In this document: one piece after another, positions 1 to 13,000 of the stretch
Position numbering within the stretch: position 1 is the stretch's first letter
How the letters are laid out: each line of letters opens with the position of its first letter
NCBI GenBank assembly: GCA_023213395.1
Contig: CM041465.1
Location: 188,549,741-188,613,740 of the forward strand
Source of the DNA: Cycas panzhihuaensis
Taxonomy: Eukaryota; Cycadophyta
DNA: 64,000 nucleotides
Direction: 5' to 3'
The notes under the pieces: model-generated
What the model saw: the letters and a program-made list of their open reading frames with translations, nothing else
What the model was told of the DNA's origin: nothing
Databases searched by the model: none
Program-made: the position numbers and the translations under genes

Positions 1-1945
1 GTTACAAATCCTAAGATCAATCATGATAAACTATAATAAGGTATTTATGAAGTTCTGGAGAAAAGGGAAGAAATATGTATTACAAGCTTTATCGTCACCC
101 CTAAATCAAGAGATCTCTTCATATCAAATGGAGAAATTTTGATAAAAGGAGCTTTAAGGTATGTACTTAATTATTTTTCAATCATAGTGATAGAAAAATA
201 AGATATCTCTTTAGAGATGAGTACACTAATATAGGAATATAACAAAGTTCATGAAGAGTTACCAAAGGAGTTATTGCTTAATAGAGGACTGAAGAATGAC
301 ATTAAGCTTCAACTCAATATGAACCCAATTAATGTTTAGCCATACCAACACCCACATCATCATAAGACTATCATGGAAAAGCTAACTTGGGAGCTATTAG
401 ATGAGGAAAAATAATAGCTAGAAAATGTCCTTTCATAGAAATAGTCATTATGGTTCTAAAAATAGGTGGATCTTATAGAATGTATGTTGATTATAGTCCT
501 CTTAATAAGGATACTATAGAAAATCAATTTCTATACTATGAATTAAAGGTCATACCGTTTAGACTAATAAATATGCTAATGAAATTTCAAGCTACTATGA
601 ATAAGGTACCGCATCCTTATCTCAGGAAATTCATCTTACTCTTTTTTAATGATATTCTAATTTATAGTAAGGCTTGGATAAGCACCTAGAACATGTCATA
701 CAAGTAATCCAAACATTATGAGATAATTTTCTATTCTCTAATAAGGTAATGCACACATTCAAGGTAGAAGAAGTAGAACACTAGAGTCATGCAATAACCT
801 AAGAAGGTGTGAAAATAGATCCAAGTAATATTAAAATGACCTAGTCCCAAAACTATATCAAAATTAAAAGGCTTTCTAGGAGCATTAAGATTCTACAAGA
901 GATTCACTAAGGGATATTGATGTATAATAACACTCCTTTAGATTCAACAAAAAGGATGCTTTGAAATGGAATGAGTAAGCAGACAAATCATTTAATGATC
1001 TTAAGAATTTAATAACTACCCCATTATAATGTTAAATTTCAAACAATAGTTTATTATGGAGTATGATGCCTCTGGAGATGGATTAGGGGATATAATAATA
1101 TAAAATGATTGACCCATTACATAAGAAAGTCATAAGTTTAAAGGAAAGGAGAAATCATGCCATATCTATAAAAAAGAAATGCTAATTATTATTTGAATAA
1201 TTATAAAAGGGTATCAACACTTAATTGACAACAAATTGATAATCAAGATTAATCATGATATCCTTAAGTACTCCAAAATACAACCATACTTTTCAAAGTA
1301 ATAACAAAAATGAGTCAACAAGTTACAAGATTTTAATTTTAAATAGTTTATAAAAGGGGAAAATAAAATGTGGTCACAGATGCTCTATCTAGTAGAGATG
1401 AGGATATCACTTTTTAAGCTATGTCTATGTTAGGTTTTATATGGATCACTTAGGTACAATAAGAAAATGCATTAGACCCACATACATATAAGATCATTTA
1501 ACAAGTCAAGAACTCTTTAAATTAAAATAAAAAGTTCAAGTGGAAAAATGACATCTTATAACATAAGGATTGAATCTATATTTCTCCCACTTCAACATTA
1601 AAAAATGCAATCCTTTAAGGGTGTTATTCTACCCTCATGGCTGGTCATATAGTGATAGATAAAACTTATAGAAATATTAAATAATTATTCTTTTAGAATA
1701 ATTTTAAAAGATATATACATTAGTATGTGATAGAATATAATACCTACCAAAAGAACAAATCTAAAATAATCAAGATGCCATGCCTTCTTTACCCACTACA
1801 TATTCCTAAAAGAAAATGGGAAGATATATCTATGGATTTCATCATAGGCTTATTATATTTGAATGGTAAGAATTTGATATTTTTGATTATTAATAAGCTT
1901 ATGAAATACACTTATTTTAGAGGAATACTAAATGTAAATGAGTAG
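1..1945 (+). pseudogene. Ty3/gypsy pol remnant (RT, RNase H, start of integrase)
   Basis: Broken polyprotein of an LTR retrotransposon. The region at 245-370 reads as the conserved stretch just upstream of reverse transcriptase. RT itself is at 450-689 (YVDY, then FFNDILIYSK). RNase H is near 1050-1400, with a recognisable DASGDGLG start and an ALS-like tail. An H2C2-like AGH motif lies near 1640, and the first part of the integrase core is at 1727-1945 (KWEDISMDFI). Many stops and frameshifts separate these parts. About 47 residues are missing between the YVDY and FKVIPF-type motifs compared with the copy at 27730-28062, which removes the first catalytic Asp, and the FFDD box reads FFND. The copy is dead. 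Homology stops inside the integrase core near 1945. Lineage assignment beyond Ty3/gypsy is inferred from similarity to the 25-32 kb element. Confidence 0.85.
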
Positions 1946-4130
1946 GGAGAGAGGATGAACAAACTCAACTCAACAACGAACATCTTAGGCATAGGGGGAC
2001 TGAGTAGTGAATGGCATGAACATATGCCTCCCATAGGGTACTTATTTATTTCATGAATATAAGTGTGGGGGAAAAGCCTATTATTACTAGTTATGATCTA
2101 TGGGCAATGTGCATGTATGCAAGGTTCCAAGTGTAAATCCAATAAGCAAGAATTAAAGGAAAACTAGTTATTAATTACAAATGAATGATGTAGGAAAATG
2201 ATAAGCAAATGTACATCAACCAACCAAGAAAGTTGAATGCAACCTTAGAAAGAATCAAGATGATATTAATCAAATTCTAATCGAGCATCATTGGAAAGAC
2301 CAAACAATAACCCAAGCCCTTATTATACAATAGGATTGATCAAGCATAAGCGCTTAACACTCTTATGTCATTACATACATATCCTATGGAATCTATTATC
2401 CCCCAGGATGCTAACCCACCCAACTCCTAATGACTAGGAACTGATAGACTAAATCTAAGAAGAGAACAAAAGGGCCACCCAGAGCAAGAGGTATAAAGAA
2501 ATTAAGACCATAGGATAGATCTACTTGTGGATAAGTCTATGGGGACTCATCAATACTATTAATAGCTTACATTAATGCAAAAGTAGTTTAATAGTACTTG
2601 CATTCAATTCCAATGAACCTCAAGCTCTATGGAGGTGAAAAAGATAGAGATCGTCACTCTTAATAAGACTAATGAAGTTCACTCAGTTAACAATACCCTA
2701 CACATATGCATATGGAGAGGTCAGATTCCTTTCACACATGCTATTAGAATACATATCAAAGATTTGACACCTAAAGGCATAATATGACCCCTCTTATTTG
2801 GCAATGACACTAAGGTAGAAAGAAAATTGTCCCCTGTTCTTCATTATAAAGAAGGATCATACCCTATAAGAGATTAGAGGAGTAAACAAATAACTCACTT
2901 AATGTAACTAGTATGCACTTTAAAATTGAATGTAATCAGTAGAGAAACCTAACTAGCAAATGTGAGTTTATCCCTATGGATTTAATAAGTTATAATAGGT
3001 GTGATACCCTCTTTCATTTAGGCCTCTTAAGAAAAGAAATAAATACAAGTAAGTAAATAGAGGTGCAAGATATAATTCAAGATGTGGGAAGTATGAAAGA
3101 GTTTATTTTATCCCTTTTTTATGTGTTATTTTTCCTTTTTTTCTTTCTTTTTTATTAGAAATATAAATTCACTCCTAAAGGCAAGGGTGAAAGGATTGTA
3201 CATAAATGATGTTCAAGCATGCAAGCAAATGGATAATCCTATTTATTTCTTTTATTTTATTTATTTATTTTTTGAAATGAAACTATGACATCAAGGACCA
3301 CTTTTTCCTTTCCATTTCCTTTCCCCCTTTTTTTTTTTTTCTTTTCTCTTTTTGGGCTTAAAAGAAATAAATAAAGGACTATGTTTGAAGGAGTTCAATG
3401 GGAAATACCTAGTAAACAGCTCAAATTACCAAATTTTATGGAAGTAGATCCCATTTAGGATCACTTTAAGTGGTATTAGGGTTTCATTTTTAGTGTATTA
3501 AGGATTTATATTTTTGGGAGTATAAATAAAAAACTTCTAAAAAATAATTTTAAGTATGTATCAACTATCTTATTCTTTAAATTTTAAGTGGTTATACTAT
3601 AGCTTTTAGAGTAAATTTTAAAAAATAATAGGGAATTTAGATTTGGTCTATAGTCCAGTATTATCTTTAGGGCCTAATATCTATTATTAAAATTTTAAAT
3701 GGCCATATTTTTAAGTAAAAATATTTGATTGTCTTCAATTTTCTTTTGACTCTATGTGTCTTAATGACTACTTTTCATTTGTTGTGATTTCAAATCCATT
3801 GGATATCAGAGTAAAAAGTTATTAGTATTTTAGTAATAGGTAATGTTATAATCCTCAAAAACCTTAATTATGACCCATACTAAAAGGGCCATAACATTTT
3901 ATACAGACATTAGAATTTGATTTCATATGAGGCATTATAATTTTAGTTTAGATACCTTTATGTTTAAGTATAATTTGATATACTTAGACATAATTTTATG
4001 TGGTATCCATTAGAAGATACTCAAGAGGTCACTAGGGAGATTGTAAAAACTGGAGCTTCACTTAGGATTTTATAAACTAGAGATAATTAAAAATAAGAAA
4101 ATAATGAATTAAGTTCCTGAGGATGTTTGA
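1946..4130. other. Unassigned AT-rich stretch
   Basis: No frame in this stretch gives a protein I recognise, and no LTR pair could be matched by eye. It contains T-rich and A-rich runs near 3110-3345. It could hold the 3' LTR of the pol fragment to its left or older decayed elements, but nothing in the sequence proves either. Confidence 0.4.
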
Positions 4131-4135
4131 ATTCT

Positions 4136-5110
4136 TTAGGAAAATTTTAAGGAGTAGAAAGATGATATAAATGGAATACACAGGAAGCTTAACCTTCTAA
4201 TAAATGAAGTAAGAAAATTAAGGATTCTAGGAAAAAGGAGAACATTAAGAATAGAAATGAAAAGGGATAAGATCAAAAAGAAGATAAAAGATATGAGGAA
4301 GAGGATTAGAAGGAATATAAAAAATTTAAGGGTCACTACTAGTTAGTCTTTTGCCATAATCTAAAGGTATTGTTCTATCCCTAAGATGGTAATATTCAAG
4401 AAGACAAGTGGTTAGCAGAAATAGAAAATATTATCAATGAACTCTACATCAATAATGAATGTAGATAAATTAACTTCACTATAAAACATTTAAAAAGATC
4501 TATGTATTAGTAGATAACACTCTATGAAAAGAAAGGAAAAACTTATAATTTTAAATATTGTATGGAATCCTTTCAAGAACATATAAAACTCAAGAGGGTT
4601 AGCACCTCCTTCACCAAGAGTACCTTATCATATATTAGTAATCCACCACCCATAATATAAAAAAAGGTTCTTCACTCTAGAATAAATATGTTGAATAAAG
4701 TTAATAGCATGATGTAGTAGGAAAAGGCTAAATATCAAATCACTCAAAGAGGATTTAATGTTGTGACCTAAAATCCCAAGCTCAAGATCCAAGAAGGTTG
4801 AGCCTAGAAAGTAAGTAACATCAAGATATCAAAATAATAGTTCTAGCATAAGCAGATCCCTAAGCATTACATAAAGGAGCAAGAAGGTAAAAAAGCTAGG
4901 GAAGAGGCACACAACATTTGTCACACATGTAAAAACCATTAGAGAAAAAGGAACTTATACATGAAGACTAATGAAAAGATCAATATTAAAGATAATGAAG
5001 GAAAAGAAATCAAATAAGACTCATAGAAGAGTCAATCTTATGGTAAAGAGTCAACTTGTATAGCAAAAGCAAAAACCAAATTAAATGCACCATAAGTTAA
5101 TACCATCAAA
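4136..5110 (+). pseudogene. Possible retrotransposon gag remnant
   Basis: A purine-rich stretch (4136-4330) is followed by text in which a gag-like reading can be followed in pieces: near 4400 a run resembling EDKWLAEIENII, then a Lys-rich region, and near 4919 a CHTCKNH start that looks like a decayed zinc knuckle (Cys-x2-Cys-x3-His, last Cys lost). Stops are frequent. The orientation and the order of features fit the gag of a gypsy element whose pol is missing, cut off on the right by the copia LTR that begins shortly before 5200. The call rests on weak motifs only; it could be another decayed coding sequence. Confidence 0.3.
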
Positions 5111-5202
5111 CTCTTTAGTTACAACAAAAAGCAAAAAGTTGTCATTCTCATTATTAGAGAGAGGGTTTGAATTAGATAGATAATTATAAATTAATTATTA
5201 CA

Positions 5203-5525
5203 TATTAGAAAATGCAACTGAAGTAAACAAGGTCAACAAGATCTTTCACATCAGGCAGATAACAAGTAGAATTAGATCACACGGGACACCATATTACCAT
5301 GGGAAACCCTTACGGGTGAAAACCCATAAATGAATAATATTCATATTATGACAAAATGATATATTACAAAGATGGACTTTGATCTATATTTATAGATTTA
5401 AAGTTCCAAATATAATTACAAATACATCCATTAAGTCACCACAATCGATGATATTCCTCCACATAATTAGGCATAAGAATATGAGGCCCAGTTTATATTA
5501 GGTGGTATAGACACATTTTCTAACA
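5203..5525 (-). repeat. 3' LTR of the LARD-like element
   Basis: Aligns end to end with 9247-9569. It begins TATTAGAAAATG (the partner has TGTTAGAAAATG, so the terminal G has changed to A) and ends CATTTTCTAACA, so the ends form a 12-bp inverted repeat. It is preceded by TTACA. Confidence 0.9.
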
Positions 5526-5540
5526 TCCCCTCTTAATATA
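5526..5540 (-). other. Polypurine tract of the LARD-like element
   Basis: On the minus strand a run ending AAGAGGGGA directly abuts the 3' LTR, the position where plus-strand DNA synthesis is primed in LTR elements. Confidence 0.7.
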
Positions 5541-7076
5541 AATGTGGGGCAATAAGGACTATCATTGGGAATAAATCCCCTCTCAAGGATAACTTTACTC
5601 AACCCAATATACATGAATGTCGATGTAGCGATATTCACTTGGATGTAATGGTGCCATGCCTCATATGTGCTCAATTCTTTGGAAATACTCCAAAAGACCT
5701 CCAACCATATAGCTCTCTCTACACCTGACACTTTGTCCATTCAAGTTAGCCATATTCCTTTGACTAAACCAAGAGGTTGAGCCACTTAAGCCATGTGAAT
5801 CGCCTCTTCAAGTCTTCATTAAGGAAAACTAATACGATATGATACGATACCCAACTATCTGAAGCTACTGAAGTAAGGATCAAATGGACCAATGAACATA
5901 GATTTTGGTGATAAATATTTCATGATACCTTAATCCTTCTACCTACTAGAAATCACCTATGCAACAAGCTTACAAATCAACCAGGTTCTTTGCTTCAATA
6001 TAACTCTGTATTGTAAATCTGTACTCACTAGAATATTAGTATCTATCTCAAGCTTTGACTAGCATATTGATCTATGATCTTCCATCATCTTGTAGGCCTT
6101 CAATTGTTAATGGAACATGGGGTTGCAATCCATGTTACTTCATCTAATAACTCCTCAACATCAACCTCTAACTAAGTCTTGCTTCCATCTCAGACAAACC
6201 TCCACACCTTCTGAATAACGACTCAGAAAAGTGAAGTAATGAAGGCTAAAACCTATAACCAAATGAAACTTAACATGATACATCAACAACTATATAACAT
6301 CTAGACTAATCATAATGCATTTCCATTGCAGATCACACTATTTATAAGCTAAACAACCTATAGGCTTTAAAAGCTTACAATCTTGCTACTACAATCTTCG
6401 TCTAAGATGTGTGCACTCCAATTCACTAAAGGAAACAAATGGAAGGATTTCGAATTAGTCCAAGCACAAATCATATAGGGAAATTATGCCACAAACAGTC
6501 ACAACCAGGGGTACCCATACCTGTCAGCTATAGTTTCTGCCATCAAACCATAGGAGGCAAACCATAACATGCACCAAACCTCACCATCTGCATCATGATA
6601 TTCACTTGCAATGTAACCTTACAAGCCAACTGTACATGCCATGACAAAGACATTACTGATTTTAAGGCATCTTGTCTTAGACCTTTCTATTCACACTTTA
6701 ATTTCATAAACACTATGTCTTAGTTCCACATCAAACTTGTTCAAATATGCATCCATGTTGAACTAGCATTAAACTAGGTCACAAACCTCATGCTAATAGT
6801 CCAACTAATCAAAGTATAATAGTCCATCGTAAACAACAATCATACAAGCAAATTATAAACTTCATCACCTCATATACATCTGATGCAACTAAACTCGAAT
6901 GTAATCATGAATAAATCATACTTATTTCACTAAATAATCACATAAATCACAAATTTTGTTATGCAATGATACATGCCATACTCAAAATAGTAATAGGGTT
7001 TGTATTAAGTTACAAGTAAGGTATCTCAAATCTCTTGCTCATCTTCTCCTAAACACGCCCATCATCGCCCTCAATC

Positions 7077-7655
7077 CTCTCTTATGTAAAACACATTCAA
7101 GGAGGTAACATGTCACCTCAGCTCACCCTACAATCATGCCCAACTTTGCCCTTACTCTCACCTTTAAAACTAGCCCAACATATGTACAAAACTTGCCATG
7201 TAGCACACATGCAACAAGCACATCATTTTGCCTTTTTCGCTGATCAATCATCTCTCATGTAAAGAGATAACCAGTCACTAACATCACCTCATCTCTTCGC
7301 ATAAATGGCTCTCTTATGTAACCACATGCAAGGATCTTTAAATATTGCCATTAATGAAGCGTGCTTAACAAACTCTCTTCAACATAAATCACCATCAAAA
7401 TGTCATCAATTAAGAGTGTTAAATACACTCACATCAGCATGACTTGTCACCTTATGTTGTCAACATCATTAATCTTACTCTCTTATGTAATCACATGTAA
7501 GAAAGTTTGAGATCGCCTACTCTCACCCATAGAGGAAGTGTACTTAATGCACTCTCTTCAACTCAAATCAAGTCACTATCATACACCCAACTCACTCTCC
7601 TAGATAATCATTCATATCGTCGTAACACTCTTTCATGTAATTGCATGCTAAAGAG
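7077..7655. repeat. Degenerate spaced repeats inside the LARD-like element
   Basis: The motif CTCTCTTATGTAA followed by a CACATGCAAGG-like block recurs at 7077, 7309, 7478 and (as CTCTTTCATGTAA) 7628, with a weaker copy near 7252. Spacing is about 150-230 bp. Related blocks with ACTCTCTTCAAC and CAAATCA lie between them. Function unknown; possibly a packaging or structural region kept by a non-coding element. Confidence 0.55.
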
Positions 7656-9234
7656 CCTAAAATTGAACCTTATGTCATGATCAAATAAAGGAAACTTTAT
7701 AAACTCACTCCTTTGAAATAACACTTCAAAGGCCAAATAACACCTCAGAGAGTTTTAATAAAGCTTCGAAGTTATATTGAAATATATCAATATATCTTAA
7801 CATGAAGCAATTTTATAAAAGAAGAGTGACTTTATATAAAGTGGAATAATATTAAATGCCAAACTAAAGTCAAACAAAAGATGTTAATATAGCTCTTGCA
7901 ACTTTATATAAATAAAACATGTGCAAATAACATTGATATATATATCAAAGGATGTATACCATGTATACAAACTGTAAAAATGAACTGGTGGTGGCTGTGC
8001 AACATACTCCATGGGCAACTTTATATATTAAAAAAAAAAATGGTGGCTGGAATGACATCGCAGATTGTAAATAATGCATAGAGCGATTGCATTCATGCAT
8101 GAAAACTACAAAGATGGCGATGAATTTAATCATACATTAAATGATAATTCAGTATCATGGAAACATCAGGAATGATAATAAATAACAGGCAGGTGACCTC
8201 ATTAATTTAGAGCAAATAATCAACACACAACTGACTATTATCATTCACCCATGTAGCTACAAATGCAAAAATCACAGTATGATTTGATATGGCAATGCAA
8301 TGATACAAGGGTGACTTCTAGGTGTATGAATATCATGGTTGGAATCTATACAGAGGGCAACAATACACACATAAGCAAATTGTAAATAATTATCATGCAC
8401 AACTTATAGACAGAAATATGCAGCTGCCAAATCAAAGGGTTATGATAATTATCACAAATTCACATTAGTAGGTGGAATGGAAAATAGTATGGCTATCACT
8501 GCAAATGAACAAATGGGTGATCATCATGTAGGCAGTGAATAACATCAAATATATGGGTGGAACTAATGCATACTAATGAAATCACTATTATATCAACCTT
8601 TGTGGCAATTAATTGAATCATAAGAGTATAGTATCTATGCCTAAGACTAGCTAATGATGACATAATGCATGTTATAAATCATCACAAGCAACAGTAAGAT
8701 AATTTATGTAGGCTTTAATATATGCACTATGTGATTATTAAAACACCATACCTCATAGTACCATATTTATCACTAGTGACTAAATATATTTATTTAAACC
8801 CTAAAATTAATTAGGTAATAAATATACCGAGCATATCTTTTGATATAATATTGACTATATTATTGATTTCATTGCACTGCAATAGGATCGCTAGGGTTTT
8901 TGCACTCTCCCACTAGCAACAAGGGGCTAGCAATCAACTCTATGGTACACAAACTCAATGGCATTATCAAATGGGGATCTAACACCTTTAGCAGGTTTAA
9001 ACAACACCCACATGGCTAGTAACAGAGTCAACGGTCATCCACACACCTTCATATAGTTTAAAATACCTACAAACAATGGATAGAAGGCTTTTGGGATCCT
9101 CAGTGATCATTTGCACTACCATGCCTATTCTGTAGGGTTATCGAGCATGCCAATCTGCTAAGGCCAAGCCAACATGACCTGGAACCATCGATTGGACCTC
9201 TGACAACATTCATCTACCTATGAATGACCTACTT

Positions 9235-9246
9235 GTTTTGATACCA
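9235..9246 (-). other. Primer binding site (tRNA-iMet) of the LARD-like element
   Basis: The minus strand reads TGGTATCAAAAC immediately after the LTR end. The plant tRNA-iMet primer site is TGGTATCAGAGC; the two differences are G to A and G to A. Confidence 0.75.
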
Positions 9247-9569
9247 TGTTAGAAAATGTAACTGAAGCAAACAAGGTTAATAGGATCTTTCACATCAGGC
9301 AGATAACAAGTAGAAGTAGATCACAGGGGACACCATATTGCCATGGGAAACCATTACAGGTGAAAACCCATAAATGAATAATATTCATATCATGAAAAAA
9401 TGATATATTACAAAGATGGACTTTGATCTATATTTCTAGATCTAAAGTGGCAAATATAGTTACAAATACATCTATTAGGTCACCACAATCGAGGATATTC
9501 CTCCACATAATTAGACATAAGAATAGGAGGCCCACTTTACATTAGGTGGTATGGACACATTTTCTAACA
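9247..9569 (-). repeat. 5' LTR of the LARD-like element
   Basis: Partner of 5203-5525. It keeps the canonical TG...CA ends (TGTTAGAAAATG ... CATTTTCTAACA) and is followed by the TTACA duplication. Confidence 0.9.
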
Positions 9570-9574
9570 TTACA

Positions 9575-9926
9575 AAATTAATCACATAGTACATCATATA
9601 TGCTAAGTGGAAAACCCCTTTAGGGGAGAAAAAAACACATCTAAATAGTATAATTTTATTAAAATAAAATATAAAATATGATGGAGATAACTGAGGATCT
9701 CGTCCTCTCTCTTGTAAATATTACTAGCCTGCTTAACCTCCTTCATACATATAAATGTCAACCCAACCTTCTAAGAATATTCGAAAGATTCTAAAATAAA
9801 GAAGATAAGAGTCTATTGAAATGGATAATTATCCATTTCACTAAACTATATAATTAAATAATAATAATACATTAATAAATTACAATGTTAACTTTATAAA
9901 GATAACATTAAGAATTATTTCTAGCA
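9575..9926 (-). repeat. Remaining part of the 3' LTR of the copia element on the minus strand
   Basis: The plus-strand end reads TTTCTAGCA at 9918-9926 and is followed by a pyrimidine run (TCCCCTTTT), which on the minus strand is a polypurine tract next to a TGCTAGAAA start. The LTR continues to the left of the LARD-like insertion, before 5198; its far end could not be fixed. No matching 5' LTR was recognised right of 14230. Confidence 0.55.
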
Positions 9927-10009
9927 TCCCCTTTTAATGTTATCTTTTATACAATAGATGATATAGAAGATAGAAAAGAAGATTAAAAAAAAGATGATGA
10001 AGATTTTAA

Positions 10010-13000
10010 CATGGTAATCCCCCTTTGATGAAGACTTCAGTAATCTTTAATAAGTCACATAACTTTATAAACTTGACTTTAGTTAATGGCTTAGTTAGGA
10101 TGTCAGTAATCTATAAATTTGTAGGACAATAAAATGGATTAATAGTGTATCATTTACAAGATTATAAATAAAAAGCTAATGTAATTCTATATGATTAGTT
10201 CTAGAATGTGCAACAAGATTAGTAACTATAGATATTACACCTTAATTATCAATACTTATTTGAATAAAAGAATTAGAAAGTAAACTAAGCTCACTTAATA
10301 AAGCTTTAATCAAAAGTGATTCTTTATTGGCTTCTATGAAAGCTCAATATTCAGCTTCCATCATAGATAATGCTAATGATTACATATTCTTATTAGACCA
10401 TGTGATAGGTGAAGAGTCATGGAAGAGGACATAATCAACTAGAGATTTTCAATCATTAGAGTTGCCTACGTAGTCTGAATCTATATAAATTATTAACTTA
10501 AGGTTAGTATTATAGAAGTTATAAGTGAGATCATGATAAATTATACCTTAAAGGTAATACAAGATTTATTTAGTTACTTTCCAATGTGAATCATGTGGTT
10601 TTTGGATGTACCTAGAACACAAGGCAATAACATAAGAGATATTTAGGCAAATATGGGTTAGGTAAATAAGACTACCTATTAATTGATGATATAAGATAGA
10701 ATCACATAGTGGAGATTGACAATTAGTTGTTAATCTCACACCTAATTGTACAAGGGTTGGGGCTTACTTTGAATTTTTCATATTAAATCTTTATATTAAA
10801 TCAATAATGTACTTAGGTTATGAGATAGTTATCTTTGATTTCAATTAATAGATTTATAGGTCTAGAAAATAATATAAAAGTCCTAAGTCTATCATTTCAA
10901 ATTTACTTATTAAAATTGATTTTAGTTGATGAATATGAAAAAGTAGAGATCTAGTTATTATAATATCATCGACATAAAGGATTAAAATGATAATATTCTC
11001 ATCTTAACATTTGAAATAAAGATTAGGATCACTAATACATTTAGTATATCTATTTTGAAGAAGGTAGTTATCAATCTTAATGTACTAAGCTCTAGGGACT
11101 TGTTTAATACCATATAATGATCTTTTAAGTTTACAAATGAGATTAGGATTAGATACAAAATCAATGGTTGAGACATATATATTTCTTCTTTAAGATCACC
11201 ATTTAAAAAAGTGCTCCTTACTTCCATTTGATATATTTGCTATCCAAATTTGGCTATAAGAGCAATACAAGTTTAAATTATGTTTATTTTAGTGATAGGA
11301 ACAAAGGTTTCGATGTAATCAATACTGGCAACCTAGGAAAAACCTTTGGCTACCAAACAAGCCTTATGTTTCTCAATTGCTCATTCTAAATTATGCTTTG
11401 TTTGATAAACCCATTTGTAATCTACCAAATTCCTGCCAAGAGATAATGGTACTAAATCCCAAATTAAATTTTTCTAAAGAGCATCATATTCAACTTGTAT
11501 GGCTTATTACTATACAAGATTATGATAAGGTTCTTTGTAAATTTTAGGATTATTACTGGTTATTACTTTGGCCATTAATGTAAAGTTAGCTTGTAATTTC
11601 TATGATCTAGTTCTTCTGGTATCTGATAGATCACTAGCATTAGAACCAGTAGCCAAAAGGGCAAAAGGGTTTTATAATCCCAAACTAGTTATATATATCT
11701 TGAAGAATAATTGTAAATAGAAGGTTAATTAGAAGAAGTTGGTTGATTAGAAGTGGATGGATTTAACATACTTAGTTCACTTAAGGTCCAGTTCTGGACT
11801 TGTGAAGATAAACTATTAATTACTTCATTGTTAACTTGTATTTCTGAGGGGTCTTTTAAATAAATATTAGTTAATAAGCTCTCAATGGGAAGTTTTATAA
11901 TATTTATTTTTGGTGAAGATCCTTCTTTATCAAAAATAACATCACATACAATTGAGACTTTATGTGTGATAGGATCTAATAATTTATAGGCTTTACTTTC
12001 TTCGTTACATCCAATGAAGATAAATTTTACACTTTTAGAGTCAAGTTTATTTTGTTTTTCCTTTACAATATGTCCCTAACTTGTACTGCCAAAAACTCTA
12101 AGATGTTTTACAGACAGTTTTTAACTAGACCATTTTTGTTCTAATGTAACTTTCTATAAGGATTTACCTGGTATGCAGTTTAGTAAATAGTTAGAGCAAG
12201 CTATTGCTTTAATCCATAGCCTTAGATTAGGACCTTTTGTATGTATCATACATCTAGTCATTTCAACAAGAGTATGATCTTTGCATTATATAACACCATT
12301 ATATTAAGGAGTATAAGCAATGAAATGTTGAAATCTAATTTTATGTTTTCTATAATATGAAGTAAATTTATTACTTAAATACTCTTTAGCATTACCAAAT
12401 ATAAATATTTTAATTTTTTAATTATATTAGTTTTCAACCAATGCTTTAAACTCAACAAATATATCAAGTATTTGACTTCTGGTCTTGAGCATATAAACCT
12501 AACATTTCCTAGAGAAGTAATTGATAAAAGTTATAAAATATTTACTTCTAGAGTATGATGGTACTTGGAAGGGACTACAAATGTCTGAGTATACAAACTC
12601 AACTGGAACTTTTACTTGAAATAATGTTTAATGTAGGAAGGTATCTATGTGTTATTCACCTGTGATACAAGCTTCACGAACACCATAAATAGTAGATAAG
12701 GATAGAGACCCATGTACCATATCATATTAATTTAGATATCATAGTTTGTCGTAACTTATATGCCTAAATTAGGCATGCCATAACTTACTAATTAGGTTAG
12801 ATTTAGCTATAAAGGTACTAAAGGATTTAGTTTTAGATTGATTTAGATTTATTAAAGTATATAGACATATTTTATAATTAGTAGGTCCTAAGCAGTAGTT
12901 TTGAATTTATTAAAAGGATGTTTGATAACGAATTTATCTTTCCAAAATTTGATAACTAGGTCTTTCTAACAGATTTAATAAATTAATAAAAGATTAGGTA

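Larger units (their letters stand above)
5203..9569 (-). mobile_element. Complete non-autonomous LTR retrotransposon (LARD-like), no coding capacity seen
   Basis: Two 323-bp direct repeats (5203-5525 and 9247-9569) flank a 3.7-kb interior. The element is bordered by TTACA on both sides (5198-5202 and 9570-9574), a 5-bp target duplication. Orientation is minus: next to the right LTR the minus strand reads TGGTATCAAAAC, a 10/12 match to the tRNA-iMet primer site, and next to the left LTR it ends in a purine run. No gag, protease, RT, RNase H or integrase motif was found on either strand of the interior. It therefore resembles large retrotransposon derivatives that are mobilised by proteins from other elements. 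LTRs differ at about 26 of 323 positions by hand count. It is inserted into the 3' LTR of the copia element to its right. Confidence 0.85.

Noticed and set aside
5498-5740. 80-residue minus-strand ORF at the edge of the LARD-like element
   Set aside because: It runs across the LTR/interior border and matches no retroviral or other motif; chance ORF is the simplest reading.
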